Part shown: positions 33,363 to 42,846 of the stretch, one piece after another
How positions within the stretch are numbered: position 1 is the stretch's first letter
Layout of the letters: each line of letters opens with the position of its first letter
Assembly: GCF_900094585.1 (NCBI RefSeq)
Contig: NZ_FMAG01000009.1
Location: 62,001 to 126,000, forward strand
Reading direction: 5' to 3'
DNA from: Martinezella multihospitum
Lineage (GTDB): Bacteria; Pseudomonadota; Alphaproteobacteria; Rhizobiales; Rhizobiaceae
Length of the DNA stretch: 64,000 bases
Notes under the pieces: model-generated
What the model was told of the DNA's origin: nothing
The model's database searches: none
Seen by the model: the letters and a program-made list of their open reading frames with translations, nothing else
Position numbers and translations under genes: made by a program

Positions 33363-34586
33363 ATGGCATCACATAAAGACGTGAAGAAAGTCGTTCTCGC
33401 CTATTCCGGCGGTCTCGACACCTCGATTATCCTGAAATGGCTGCAGACGGAGCTTGGCGCCGAAGTCGTCACCTTCACCGCCGATCTCGGCCAGGGCGAA
33501 GAGCTGGAGCCGGCGCGCAAGAAGGCCGAGCTGCTCGGCATCAAGGAAATCTATATCGAGGACGTGCGCGAAGAATTCGTGCGCGATTTCGTCTTCCCGA
33601 TGTTCCGTGCCAATGCCGTCTATGAAGGCGTCTATCTGCTCGGTACCTCGATCGCCCGTCCGCTGATTTCCAAACATTTGATCGAGATCGCCAAGAAGAC
33701 GGGCGCCGATGCCATCGCGCATGGCGCGACCGGCAAGGGCAACGACCAGGTTCGCTTCGAATTGTCGGCCTATGCGCTGAATCCGGACATCAAGATCATC
33801 GCCCCCTGGCGCGACTGGTCGTTCAAGAGCCGTACCGACCTGCTCGAATTCGCCGAGAAGCACCAGATCCCGGTTGCCAAGGACAAGAAGGGCGAGGCGC
33901 CGTTCTCCGTCGACGCCAACCTCTTGCACTCGTCCTCCGAAGGCAAGGTTCTGGAAAACCCGGCCCAGGAAGCGCCAGAATACGTGCACATGCGCACGAT
34001 TTCTCCGGAAGCCGCTCCGGACAAGGCCACCATCATCAAGATCGGTTTCGAAAAGGGCGATGCCGTTTCGATCAACGGCGAGCGTCTGAGCCCGGCGACA
34101 CTGCTTGCCAAGCTCAACGATTATGGTCGCGACAACGGCATCGGCCGCCTCGATCTCGTCGAGAACCGTTTCGTCGGCATGAAGTCGCGCGGCGTCTACG
34201 AGACCCCCGGCGGCACGATCCTGCTCGCCGCCCATCGCGCCATCGAATCCATCACGCTCGACCGCGGTGCCGCGCACCTCAAGGACGAGCTGATGCCGCG
34301 CTATGCCGAGCTGATCTATTACGGCTTCTGGTTCTCGCCGGAACGCGAAATGCTGCAGGCGCTCATCGACAAGAGCCAGGAGCATGTTGAAGGCGAAGTG
34401 ACGCTGAAGCTTTACAAGGGCAATGTCATGGTCATCGGCCGCGAAAGCCCTAAGTCGCTCTATTCCGACAAGCTCGTCACGTTCGAAGACGACCAGGGCG
34501 CCTACGACCAGAAGGATGCGGCCGGCTTCATCAAGCTGAACGCGCTGCGCCTGCGCACGCTCGCCAAGCGCAACCTGTCGAAGTAA
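33363..34586 (+). CDS. argG: argininosuccinate synthase
   Basis: ArgG joins citrulline and aspartate with ATP in arginine biosynthesis. The 407-residue protein has the PP-loop AYSGGLDTS (13-21), GATGKGNDQVRFE near 119-131, and SPEREML toward the C-terminus. The ATG at 33363 (MASHKDVKKV) is the standard start. The gene is flanked by an apparently acquired parDE on the left and a terminator on the right, with no other arg gene in sight. Confidence 0.96.
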   Translation: MASHKDVKKVVLAYSGGLDTSIILKWLQTELGAEVVTFTADLGQGEELEPARKKAELLGIKEIYIEDVREEFVRDFVFPMFRANAVYEGVYLLGTSIARPLISKHLIEIAKKTGADAIAHGATGKGNDQVRFELSAYALNPDIKIIAPWRDWSFKSRTDLLEFAEKHQIPVAKDKKGEAPFSVDANLLHSSSEGKVLENPAQEAPEYVHMRTISPEAAPDKATIIKIGFEKGDAVSINGERLSPATLLAKLNDYGRDNGIGRLDLVENRFVGMKSRGVYETPGGTILLAAHRAIESITLDRGAAHLKDELMPRYAELIYYGFWFSPEREMLQALIDKSQEHVEGEVTLKLYKGNVMVIGRESPKSLYSDKLVTFEDDQGAYDQKDAAGFIKLNALRLRTLAKRNLSK

Positions 34587-34601
34587 TTCACGACATGCAG
34601 A

Positions 34602-34639
34602 AAGCCCGCTTCCGATCGCCGGAGGCGGGCTTGCTTTTT
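34602..34639 (+). terminator. intrinsic terminator after argG
   Basis: AAGCCCGC/GCGGGCTT arms, with an inner CCG/CGG pairing, followed by GCTTTTTC. It lies between argG and the convergent MarR gene. Confidence 0.85.
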
Positions 34640-34658
34640 CGAGGATGGCGGCCTGGAA

Positions 34659-35141
34659 TTAATCCACCGGCCTCAATTCCCGTTCGACTTCTGCAGGGGC
34701 TTCGGCCTTCTGAAGATTGCTGCGAAAAGTGCAGAGCGCATCATGCAGTTGCACTTGAAGACCTTCGTCGAAACCCTGTGTCGCATTGCGTTCGACTTCG
34801 CAGACCTCACGGTCGATTTGCCTGAGCTTCGCGTCGGCAGCTTCCGAAAGCACGATCCGCTTGGCGCGGCGGTCGAGCGGATCGGGCTGGCGTTCGATCA
34901 GGCCACGTGCCTGCAACTTGTCCAGAAAGGCGCTGACCGTCATCGGCTCCAACCCCATGCGGGAGGCGATGTCGAGCTGGCGACTGCCATTGATGGCGGC
35001 AACCTGCATCAGCGTTCGTGCTTCACCCGCCGTCAGCCCGAGCCCGGCGACAAGAATGCGTCGCTCGAAGGCCGCCCTGATCAGTCGGGCGCAATCGCTT
35101 ACAAGAAAAGCGAGTGAGTCCGTATTAATCCTGCTGTTCAT
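34659..35141 (-). CDS. MarR-family transcriptional regulator
   Basis: A 160-residue winged-helix regulator. LTAGEARTLMQVAAINGSRQ (helical core), MGLEPMTVSAFLDKLQARGL (recognition helix) and IERQPDPLDRRAKRIVLSE (wing) define the family. The ATG at 35141 is preferred; a reading frame continues to 35216. It is divergent from a LysE-type exporter gene (35304), the usual arrangement for a MarR repressor of an efflux protein. A TGGGGCCCCA palindrome at 35173-35182 lies between them. Confidence 0.88.
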   Translation of the reverse strand: MNSRINTDSLAFLVSDCARLIRAAFERRILVAGLGLTAGEARTLMQVAAINGSRQLDIASRMGLEPMTVSAFLDKLQARGLIERQPDPLDRRAKRIVLSEAADAKLRQIDREVCEVERNATQGFDEGLQVQLHDALCTFRSNLQKAEAPAEVERELRPVD

Positions 35142-35303
35142 AAGCGCTTCCCTACCTACGCTCTTTGATTTTTGGGGCCCCACTACGTTCTTATTGATTT
35201 CATCCCACGAACACAACGGCCTCCTGGAACTTAAAACGGCCAGCTGCTTGACCGGGTTCCACAGATTGCTACTCTCGCGCGATCACCAGCGGGATCACTC
35301 ATC

Positions 35304-35945
35304 ATGACGCAATCGCTCGTTGTCGGCGCCTTCCTCGCCGCGCTTTTCTACGTGCTCATTCCCGGCCCTGCCTTTCTGGCTTTGCTCGGCATAGGTGCCG
35401 GCCAGGGCCGCAAGGCGGGTGCATTCTTCGTCAGCGGCCATTTGTTCGGCGATCTCGTCTGGTCGACGCTGGCCTTGGTCGCCATCGTCGGCGCTAAGAC
35501 CATCGGCACCTTCGTCTTCGATCTGCTCGGTTTGCTGTGCGGCTTTTATCTCGCCTGGATCGGCTGGAGTGCCGTGACCGCCAAGCCGAAGGGTGACGGC
35601 AAGGCGCTCGTCAATGTCGACCGTCCCTTCCGCCGCGGCCTGATTTTCGGCGTTACCAATCCCAAGGGATATCCTGTTGCGCTGGCGACATTCACGGCCC
35701 TTGTTGCGGGCTCCGCCGGTGCGTTGACCTTCAGCGCTCTGCCGTTGTTGCTTGTGGTCTCTTTTGCCGGCTTCATAACCGCCGACCTTATTCTCATCAG
35801 CATCATTGGAGCCGGCGCGGTGCGGCGTTTCTATCGTGCGCACGAACGGCTGATCGTGCGCTGTTCCGGCGTGCTTTTCATGGGTTTTGCGGCGCAGGCG
35901 CTTTGGCACGCCACGCCCGGCCTGCTTGGCTGGCGCAAGGCCTGA
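35304..35945 (+). CDS. LysE family translocator
   Basis: A 213-residue membrane exporter with six segments; IPGPAFLALLGIGAGQGRKAG near residues 19-38 and GVTNPKGYPVALATF near 121 are family motifs. It is a different subtype from the copy at 31059. It is likely controlled by the divergent MarR regulator. The next gene, an M3 peptidase, starts about 100 bp later. Confidence 0.9.
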   Translation: MTQSLVVGAFLAALFYVLIPGPAFLALLGIGAGQGRKAGAFFVSGHLFGDLVWSTLALVAIVGAKTIGTFVFDLLGLLCGFYLAWIGWSAVTAKPKGDGKALVNVDRPFRRGLIFGVTNPKGYPVALATFTALVAGSAGALTFSALPLLLVVSFAGFITADLILISIIGAGAVRRFYRAHERLIVRCSGVLFMGFAAQALWHATPGLLGWRKA

Positions 35946-36043
35946 CCTCGCCGCATCAATTTGTTCGCCCCTCGCCATACCAATTCGGCGAGGCTAGCCT
36001 TATATCGTGCTTCGGTCAGATGTCTGTCGAAAGGATGCCTCGC

Positions 36044-38107
36044 ATGTCTTCCCAAACCGCCGTCAATCCTGCGCTCACCGAATGGACCGGACATCAGGGG
36101 CTGCCGCGTTTCGATGCAGTGAAGGATAAGGATTTTGCACCTGCCTTCGACGCCGCGCTTGCCTCGCATGAGGCTGAGATCGATGCGATCGCCGGCAACA
36201 GCGAGGCACCGACCTTCGCCAATACCGTGACCGCGCTCGAAATCGCCGGCGATGAACTCTCGCGCATCTCCGCGCTCTTCTGGAACAAGGCCGGCGCGCA
36301 CACGAACGAGACGATCCAGGCGCTGGAGCGCGAGATCGCGCCGAAGATGTCGCGGCATTATTCGAAGATCGGCACGAATGCGGCACTGTTTGCCCGCCTC
36401 GACGCGCTCTGGGAAGGCCGCGAAACCCTCGGGCTGACGCTGGAGCAAACGCGGGTGCTGGAACGGCACTGGAAGGGCTTCGTCAAGTCGGGCGCCAAGC
36501 TGCCGAAGGCGGAGCAGGAGCAGCTTTCGGCGATCAACGAAAAGCTTGCCGGCCTCGGCGCGCAATTCGGCCAGAATGTGCTGGCGGATGAGAAGAGCTG
36601 GGTGCTGCTTCTGTCGGAAGAAGCGGATCTTGCCGGCCTTCCCGACTATCTGCGCGAGGCGATGGCCGCAGCGGCGCGCGAACGCGGCGAAGAGGGCAAA
36701 TATGCCGTCACGCTGTCGCGCTCGATCATCGAGCCCTTCCTGACGTCTTCCGAACGCCGCGATCTGCGCGAGCAGGCCTTCAACGCCTGGGTGGCGCGCG
36801 GTGCCAATGGCGGCAAGACCGACAACCGCGAGATCATCCGCGAAACGCTGGCGCTGCGGGCGGAAAAGGCAAAGCTGCTCGGCTATGCCAACTTCGCCGA
36901 GCTCAAGCTCGACAACACCATGGCGAAGACGCCGGTAGCCGTGAACGATCTCCTGATGACCGTGTGGGCGAAGGCGGCAGCTCGCGCAGCAGACGAAGAA
37001 AAGGATATTGCGGCGCTCATCGCCGAAGAAGGCCGCAATCACGAGGTCATGCCCTGGGATTGGCGGCACTATGCCGAGAAGATCAGGACGCGGAAATTCG
37101 ATTTCTCCGAAACCGAGCTGAAGCCCTATCTGCAGCTCGAAAAGATCATCGCCGCCTGCTTCGATGTCGCCGGCCGCCTCTTCGGCATCAAGGCCATCGA
37201 GCGGAAGGGCATTCCCGCCTATCATCCCGATGTGCGCGTCTTCGAGATCCGCGACCGTTTCGACAAGCTGGTCGCCTTGTTCCTCGGCGATTATTTCGCC
37301 CGCAGCTCGAAGCGTTCCGGCGCCTGGATGAGCTCGTTCCAGTCGCAGCACAAGCTGCCGCTGAAGAATGGCGAAATCGGCGAGCTGCCGATCATCTATA
37401 ATGTCTGCAACTTCGCCAAGCCGGCGGAAGGCCGGCCGGCTCTGCTGTCGCTCGATGATGCCCGTACGCTCTTCCACGAGTTCGGCCATGCGCTGCATGG
37501 CATGCTCTCGAACGTCACCTATCCCTCCGTTTCGGGCACCGGCGTTTCCCGCGATTTCGTCGAGCTGCCGTCGCAGCTTTACGAGCATTGGCTGACGGTG
37601 CCCGCCATCCTCAAGCAATATGCCGTTCACTACGAGACCGGTGCGCCGATCCCGCAGGCGTTGCTCGACAAGGTGCTGGCGGCGCGCACCTTCAATGCCG
37701 GCTTCAACACAGTCGAGTTTACCTCCTCGGCGCTGGTCGACATGGCCTTCCATACCCGCGGCGCTGTCGAAGATCCGATGGCGGTGCAGGGGGAAGTGCT
37801 TCATGAGATCGGCATGCCGAAATCGATCGTCATGCGCCATGCGACGCCGCATTTCCAGCATGTCTTCTCCGGCGACGGCTATTCGGCCGGTTATTATTCC
37901 TACATGTGGTCGGAAGTGCTCGACGCCGATGCTTTCGCCGCCTTCGAGGAAACCGGCGACGCCTTCAACCCGGACATGGCGACACGACTGAAAGGCAATA
38001 TCTACTCCGTCGGCGGCTCGATCGATCCGGAAGACGCCTACAAGGCTTTCCGCGGCAAGCTGCCGAGCCCGGATGCGATGCTGAAGAAGAAGGGGCTGGC
38101 GGCTTGA
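36044..38107 (+). CDS. M3 family oligopeptidase / peptidyl-dipeptidase
   Basis: A 687-residue zinc metallopeptidase. The active site HEFGH (His478, Glu479, His482) lies in LFHEFGHALHGMLS, with the third ligand downstream in the M3 fold. It cleaves short peptides in the cytoplasm; OpdA versus Dcp activity cannot be separated by eye. The ATG at 36044 has GAAAGG nine bases upstream; earlier in-frame ATGs (36020, 36035) are poorly spaced. A weak hairpin TCGCGGA/TCCGCGA (38137-38159) follows the stop. Confidence 0.93.
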   Translation: MSSQTAVNPALTEWTGHQGLPRFDAVKDKDFAPAFDAALASHEAEIDAIAGNSEAPTFANTVTALEIAGDELSRISALFWNKAGAHTNETIQALEREIAPKMSRHYSKIGTNAALFARLDALWEGRETLGLTLEQTRVLERHWKGFVKSGAKLPKAEQEQLSAINEKLAGLGAQFGQNVLADEKSWVLLLSEEADLAGLPDYLREAMAAAARERGEEGKYAVTLSRSIIEPFLTSSERRDLREQAFNAWVARGANGGKTDNREIIRETLALRAEKAKLLGYANFAELKLDNTMAKTPVAVNDLLMTVWAKAAARAADEEKDIAALIAEEGRNHEVMPWDWRHYAEKIRTRKFDFSETELKPYLQLEKIIAACFDVAGRLFGIKAIERKGIPAYHPDVRVFEIRDRFDKLVALFLGDYFARSSKRSGAWMSSFQSQHKLPLKNGEIGELPIIYNVCNFAKPAEGRPALLSLDDARTLFHEFGHALHGMLSNVTYPSVSGTGVSRDFVELPSQLYEHWLTVPAILKQYAVHYETGAPIPQALLDKVLAARTFNAGFNTVEFTSSALVDMAFHTRGAVEDPMAVQGEVLHEIGMPKSIVMRHATPHFQHVFSGDGYSAGYYSYMWSEVLDADAFAAFEETGDAFNPDMATRLKGNIYSVGGSIDPEDAYKAFRGKLPSPDAMLKKKGLAA

Positions 38108-38205
38108 TCCTTGCTTTCGGCATGTCGCAAAGTCGGTCGCGGATGCTTAATTTCCGCGATTGATCTTTGCGGCAGTGGCTGCTCGGATCGGTCATACACC
38201 GCAGA

Positions 38206-38670
38206 TCAGGATTTGCGCGAGAGCAGCGCCAACAGCTCGGTCAGTTGATCGGCTTGAATATCATCGAGCTTGTCGCCGAGGTGACGTTGAAGGGCCGAGG
38301 CATAGACGGTCCACATGCGGTCCCGCATGGCGCTGCCCGCCTCACTGATAACCACCCAACGGCCCCGGCCATCCTCTGAAAATACCTCGCGGCGGACAAG
38401 GCCGGCCTTTTCCATCCGGTCGAGCAGGCGGGACAGGTTATGCTGGGCAAGCAGCGTCCGCTCCTCGATTTCGTAGGGCCGTAGCCTGCCGCCGGTGGCC
38501 CGCACCAGCTCCAGCAACACGTCATACCAACCGAGCGGCGGCAGGTCGGCCGCTTTCAAGTCCTGCTCGATCGCAGCAAGGACGATCTGTTGTGTGCGCA
38601 TGAGGCCTATCCACGCGCGGGTGACGGCGGGCGAGGGCTGTGGGGTCTTGGCATCTGAACAATCGGACAT
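38206..38670 (-). CDS. MarR-family transcriptional regulator
   Basis: A winged-helix regulator of about 154 residues, with ERTLLAQHNLSRLLDRMEKAG (recognition helix region) and VRREVFSEDGRGRWVVISEAG (wing). The open frame extends to 38742, but that extension translates a repeated DNA element as the peptide NIDVIA twice, so I place the start at the ATG at 38670. No good Shine-Dalgarno site precedes it, hence some doubt. It is divergent from a GST gene, with two 21-bp direct repeats between them as probable operators. Confidence 0.87.
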   Translation of the reverse strand: MSDCSDAKTPQPSPAVTRAWIGLMRTQQIVLAAIEQDLKAADLPPLGWYDVLLELVRATGGRLRPYEIEERTLLAQHNLSRLLDRMEKAGLVRREVFSEDGRGRWVVISEAGSAMRDRMWTVYASALQRHLGDKLDDIQADQLTELLALLSRKS

Positions 38671-38672
38671 GA

Positions 38673-38738
38673 ATGCAATTACATCTATATTGACCATGCT
38701 GGCAAGCGTGGATATATATGCAATTACATCTATATTGA
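38673..38738. promoter_or_regulatory. two 21-bp direct repeats: probable MarR operators
   Basis: ATGCAATTACATCTATATTGA (21 bp) occurs at 38673-38693 and again, identical, at 38718-38738. The copies are 45 bp apart start to start and fill the gap between the MarR and GST genes. Each is an imperfect palindrome (CAAT...ATTG). Confidence 0.8.
38690..38718 (+). promoter_or_regulatory. strong sigma-70-type promoter for the GST gene
   Basis: TTGACC (38690-38695), a 17-bp spacer, then TATATA (38713-38718). The -35 overlaps the end of operator 1 and the -10 ends at the first base of operator 2, so bound regulator should block polymerase. Confidence 0.7.
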
Positions 38739-38762
38739 ACAAAGGCTCCAGGAGATCTGATC

Positions 38763-39446
38763 ATGCCCGACGCCATGCTGACCCTCATCAGCCATCACCT
38801 TTGCCCCTACGTCCAGCGAGCCGCCATCACGCTTGCCGAAAAGGGCGCGCCATTCGAGTTCCGCTATGTCGATCTGTCGGCAAAACCCGACTGGTTTCTG
38901 ACCATTTCCCCGCTCGGCAAGGTGCCGCTCTTGATCGTGCGGCAGGACGACGGAGCGGAAGCGGTCCTGTTCGAGAGTGCCGTGATCTGCGAATATCTCG
39001 AGGAAACTCAGTCCGGCGCCAAGCTCCATCCGGCCGATCCGCTGACCCGTGCCCGGCATCGCGGCTGGATCGAGTTCGGCTCTTCGATCCTCTCGGACCT
39101 GTGGGGATTCGAGACCGCCAGGGATGAAGAAACCTACGAGACCAAGCGCAAAGCGTTGATCGACAAGTTTGTTCGCGTTGAAGCGCAATTGGGCGATGGC
39201 CCCTTTTTCGCCGGAGAGGCATTCAGCCTGGTCGATGCAGTCTTTGCGCCGATCTTCCGTTACTTTGATGTGTTCGACACCATAACACCGACCGGCGTCT
39301 TCGACAGGCTGCCGCGTGTCTTGGCATGGCGCAAGGACTTGGCTTTGCGGCAAAGCGTTCGAGATGCGGTGGTGAACGACTATCCCGATCGCCTCAAGGC
39401 CTTCCTGGTGGCTCATGATGCCTGGCTGCTGAAACGCGCCGCCTGA
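38763..39446 (+). CDS. glutathione S-transferase family protein
   Basis: A 227-residue protein with an N-terminal thioredoxin-like GSH domain (ISHHLCPYVQRAAITL, with Cys14-Pro15 as the likely catalytic site; VPLLIV cis-Pro; ESAVICEYLEE) and a helical C-terminal domain. The Cys-type site suggests an omega/beta-like thiol transferase or dehalogenase role. AGGAG lies about eight bases before the ATG. Control by the divergent MarR protein fits a response to electrophiles or oxidants. Confidence 0.9.
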   Translation: MPDAMLTLISHHLCPYVQRAAITLAEKGAPFEFRYVDLSAKPDWFLTISPLGKVPLLIVRQDDGAEAVLFESAVICEYLEETQSGAKLHPADPLTRARHRGWIEFGSSILSDLWGFETARDEETYETKRKALIDKFVRVEAQLGDGPFFAGEAFSLVDAVFAPIFRYFDVFDTITPTGVFDRLPRVLAWRKDLALRQSVRDAVVNDYPDRLKAFLVAHDAWLLKRAA

Positions 39447-39685
39447 CGGATCAGCAGAAATTCCGAAGAAGGCAACGGCGTGCATCTGATATTGGCGACG
39501 CCGCTGACGGGAGGCTTTCGCTATCTCCGCGCGCAAGGTTGGTATATTCGTGGGGCGTGAAGGCGGGCTTGAAGCTGCTTTCTTGCCTCCCCCCTTTCGC
39601 AATCGCGAAAAAAAGGGTATGAGCGCGCCAAATGCAATTGGCGTGTTTGCTTTATACCGCGCCCCAGCCTCAGAGATTAAGACAT

Positions 39686-41503
39686 ATGGCACTTCGCAAC
39701 ATCGCGATCATCGCGCACGTTGACCATGGGAAAACCACCCTCGTCGACGAGCTCCTGAAGCAGTCCGGCTCGTTCCGCGAGAACCAGCGCGTTGCCGAAC
39801 GCGTCATGGATTCCAACGATCTCGAAAAGGAACGCGGCATCACCATTCTTGCCAAGGCGACCTCGGTCGTCTGGAAGGATACGCGCATCAACATCGTCGA
39901 CACCCCCGGCCACGCCGACTTCGGCGGTGAAGTCGAGCGCATTCTCTCGATGGTGGATGGCGCGATCGTTCTCGTCGATGCTGCCGAAGGCCCGATGCCG
40001 CAGACCAAGTTCGTCGTCGGCAAGGCTCTGAAGGTCGGCCTGCGCCCGATCGTTGCGATCAACAAGATCGACCGTCCGGACGCCCGCGCTGACGAAGTCA
40101 TCAACGAAGTCTTCGATCTCTTCGCCAATCTCGACGCCACCGACGAGCAGCTCGATTTTCCGATCCTCTATGGTTCGGGCCGTAACGGCTGGATGAACTA
40201 TTCGCCTGAGGGTCCGAAGGACGAAGGTCTCGGCCCGCTTCTTGACCTCGTCGTCAAGCATGTTCCCGAGCCGACCGTCGGCGAAGGCCCGTTCCGCATG
40301 ATCGGCACGATCCTGGAAGCCAACCCCTTCCTCGGCCGCATCATCACCGGCCGTATCCATTCCGGCTCGATCAAGCCGAACCAGGCCGTCAAGGTTCTTG
40401 GTGCAGACGGCAACCTCATCGAAACCGGCCGTATCTCCAAGATCCTCGCCTTCCGCGGTATCGAGCGTCAGCCGATTGAAGAAGCGCAGGCAGGTGACAT
40501 CGTCGCTATTGCCGGCCTCTCCAAGGGCACCGTCGCCGACACCTTCTGCGACCCGCAGGTCTCCGAGCCGCTGATCGCGCAGCCGATCGACCCGCCGACC
40601 GTCACCATGTCCTTCATCGTCAACGACAGCCCCTATGCGGGCACCGAAGGCGACAAGGTCACCTCGCGCGTCATCCGCGACCGTCTGTTCAAGGAAGCCG
40701 AAGGCAACGTCGCGCTGAAGATCGAGGAAGCCGAAGGCAAGGATTCATTCTACGTTTCCGGCCGTGGCGAATTGCAGCTCGCGGTTCTCATCGAAACCAT
40801 GCGCCGCGAAGGCTTCGAGCTTGCCGTGTCGCGTCCGCGCGTCGTTATGCATAAGGATGAGAGCGGCCAGCTGCTCGAGCCGATCGAAGAAGTCGTCATC
40901 GACGTCGATGAAGAACATTCCGGCATCGTCGTGCAGAAGATGTCCGAGCGTAAGGCCGAAATGGCCGAGCTGCGTCCTTCGGGCGGCAACCGCGTCCGTC
41001 TCGTCTTCTGGGCGCCGACCCGCGGCCTCATCGGCTACCAGTCGGAACTCCTGACCGACACGCGCGGCACGGCCGTCATGAACCGTCTGTTCCATGATTA
41101 CCAGCCGTACAAGGGCGAGATCGGCGGCCGCGTGAACGGCGTTCTGCTGGCCAACGAAGCTGGTGAAGCCGTGGCCTATGCTCTGTTCAACCTGGAAGAT
41201 CGCGGCCCGATGATCATCGACGCCGGCGAGAAGGTCTATGCCGGCATGATCATCGGCATCCACTCGCGCGACAACGACCTCGAAGTTAACGTTCTGAAGG
41301 GCAAGAAGCTCACCAACATCCGCGCCGCCGGCAAGGATGAAGCCGTGAAGCTGACCCCGCCGATCCGCATGACGCTCGACCGCGCGCTCTCCTGGATCCA
41401 GGACGACGAGCTGGTGGAAGTGACGCCGAAGTCGATCCGCCTCCGTAAGATGTATCTCGACCCCAACGAGCGCAAGCGTTACGAGAAGGCTCGTCTGGCC
41501 TGA
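39686..41503 (+). CDS. typA: translational GTPase TypA/BipA
   Basis: TypA is a ribosome-binding GTPase important for 50S assembly and stress growth. The 605 residues hold G1 AHVDHGKTT (10-18), DTPGH and NKIDRPDA, the EF-G-like domains, and the specific C-terminal domain (RKMYLDPNERKRYEKARLA). The ATG at 39686 is the family start; the ribosome site is weak. Codon bias indicates good expression. A clear terminator follows. Confidence 0.96.
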   Translation: MALRNIAIIAHVDHGKTTLVDELLKQSGSFRENQRVAERVMDSNDLEKERGITILAKATSVVWKDTRINIVDTPGHADFGGEVERILSMVDGAIVLVDAAEGPMPQTKFVVGKALKVGLRPIVAINKIDRPDARADEVINEVFDLFANLDATDEQLDFPILYGSGRNGWMNYSPEGPKDEGLGPLLDLVVKHVPEPTVGEGPFRMIGTILEANPFLGRIITGRIHSGSIKPNQAVKVLGADGNLIETGRISKILAFRGIERQPIEEAQAGDIVAIAGLSKGTVADTFCDPQVSEPLIAQPIDPPTVTMSFIVNDSPYAGTEGDKVTSRVIRDRLFKEAEGNVALKIEEAEGKDSFYVSGRGELQLAVLIETMRREGFELAVSRPRVVMHKDESGQLLEPIEEVVIDVDEEHSGIVVQKMSERKAEMAELRPSGGNRVRLVFWAPTRGLIGYQSELLTDTRGTAVMNRLFHDYQPYKGEIGGRVNGVLLANEAGEAVAYALFNLEDRGPMIIDAGEKVYAGMIIGIHSRDNDLEVNVLKGKKLTNIRAAGKDEAVKLTPPIRMTLDRALSWIQDDELVEVTPKSIRLRKMYLDPNERKRYEKARLA

Positions 41504-41528
41504 TTGCTGTAGCGCTTCGATGCATTCG

Positions 41529-41558
41529 ACCCCGGCCATTGTGCCGGGGTTTTTATTT
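41529..41558 (+). terminator. intrinsic terminator after typA
   Basis: ACCCCGGC/GCCGGGGT arms with a 6-nt loop, followed by TTTTATTT. Confidence 0.9.
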
Positions 41559-41703
41559 GCATGTTCGGTTTTTGAGCTCTTGTCCTAAAGGTTAAAAAGT
41601 CGTTAATTTTTGTTAATGATCCACGGATAAAGCCTGTGGGCAAGTCCGCCATCTTTATGAATGAGGATGGTTAATTCGCGTTGGTAAGACCAGAGTAGAC
41701 GTT

Positions 41704-42210
41704 ATGAAGACGTTGTCGATTGATGTTCGGCGGGCAGAACCCCATGATGCCCGAGCCATTTCGGAGGTGCACCGCCAGTCCTGGCAGTACACTTATGCCG
41801 GCATCATTCCGCATCGCGCCCTCGGCCAGATGATCGAGCGTCGCGGTGAAGCCTGGTGGCGCAAGGCGACCAGCGGTCCGGCGACGTTGCTGGTTCTGGA
41901 TGTCGCCGGCGAGATCGCCGGCTATGCCACGCTCGGCCTCAATCGTGCCCGCGCTCTGCCGCAGGAGGGCGAGATCTACGAACTCTATCTGCGCCCGCAA
42001 TATCAGGGCCTTGGTCTCGGGCGCATGCTGTTCGGCGAGGCGCGCCGGCTGTTGAAGTCGCTTGGCTGCAAGGGGCTGGTCGTCTGGTGCCTCGAGGAAA
42101 ACGAGAATGCCTACCGCTTCTATCGCGGGCAGGGCGGCGCGGATTTCTGCGAGGGTATCGAAACTTTCGATCACAGGCAGCTGCGCAAGATCGGCTTCGT
42201 CTGGCCTTGA
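41704..42210 (+). CDS. GNAT family N-acetyltransferase
   Basis: A 168-residue GNAT protein: IDVRRAEPHDARAISEVH at the N-terminus, EIYELYLRPQYQGLGLGRML (acetyl-CoA site, QGLGLG) around residues 86-105, and ENENAYRFYRGQGG near 136. The substrate is unknown. It is a single gene preceded by a 145-bp AT-richer gap; ppa follows after 99 bp. Confidence 0.88.
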   Translation: MKTLSIDVRRAEPHDARAISEVHRQSWQYTYAGIIPHRALGQMIERRGEAWWRKATSGPATLLVLDVAGEIAGYATLGLNRARALPQEGEIYELYLRPQYQGLGLGRMLFGEARRLLKSLGCKGLVVWCLEENENAYRFYRGQGGADFCEGIETFDHRQLRKIGFVWP

Positions 42211-42309
42211 GCGGCAACTAAATCAGCTCCGTTTCCCGATGCGTTGTTGCGTTGCGGGATGAATCCTATTATTTGGCTGGCGGCAACCATCCTTATCTAG
42301 GGGACAAGC

Positions 42310-42846
42310 ATGCGTATCGACGCGATTTCCATTGGCAAGAACCCGCCCGAAGACGTCAACGTCATCGTTGAAGTGCCGGTCGGCGGTCATCCGATCAAGT
42401 ACGAAATGGACAAGGAGGCCGGCACGCTGGTCGTCGACCGTTTCCTCTACACGCCGATGACCTATCCGGGCAATTACGGCTTCGTACCGCACACGCTCTC
42501 CGACGACGGCGACCCGATCGACGTGCTGATCGCCAACACCCGTCCGCTGGTTCCGGGCTGCGTCATCAATGTTCGCCCGATCGGCGTGCTGATGATGGAA
42601 GACAATTCCGGCAAGGACGAGAAGATCATCGCCGTTCCCGCACCGAAGCTGACGATGCGCTACGACAAGGTCAAGGAATATACCGACCTGCCCGAGATCA
42701 CGCTGAAGCAGATCGAGCACTTCTTCGAGCACTACAAGGATCTGGAACCCGGCAAGTGGGTGAAGATCTTCGGCTGGAAGGGTTCGAAGGAAGCCGGCGA
42801 GCTCATCGTCGAAGCCATCGAGCGCGCGAAGAACACCAAGGCCTGA
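42310..42846 (+). CDS. ppa: inorganic pyrophosphatase, family I
   Basis: It hydrolyses pyrophosphate to drive biosynthesis. The 178 residues include the family I motif DDGDPIDVL with metal-binding Asp66, Asp68 and Asp71, and the usual start MRIDAISIGKNPPEDVNVIVE (given here as its key residues). Its stop codon abuts the stop of the convergent DUF167 gene (TGATCA at 42844-42849). Its terminator lies inside that gene's antisense coding DNA. Confidence 0.96.
   Translation: MRIDAISIGKNPPEDVNVIVEVPVGGHPIKYEMDKEAGTLVVDRFLYTPMTYPGNYGFVPHTLSDDGDPIDVLIANTRPLVPGCVINVRPIGVLMMEDNSGKDEKIIAVPAPKLTMRYDKVKEYTDLPEITLKQIEHFFEHYKDLEPGKWVKIFGWKGSKEAGELIVEAIERAKNTKA

Noticed and set aside
35831..37861. 676-codon open frame opposite the M3 peptidase
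   Set aside because: Shadow of a GC-rich gene with HEFGH active site on the plus strand.
38671..38742. N-terminal extension of the MarR protein with the repeated peptide NIDVIA
   Set aside because: The peptide repeat is the translation of two identical 21-bp DNA repeats that are better explained as operators.
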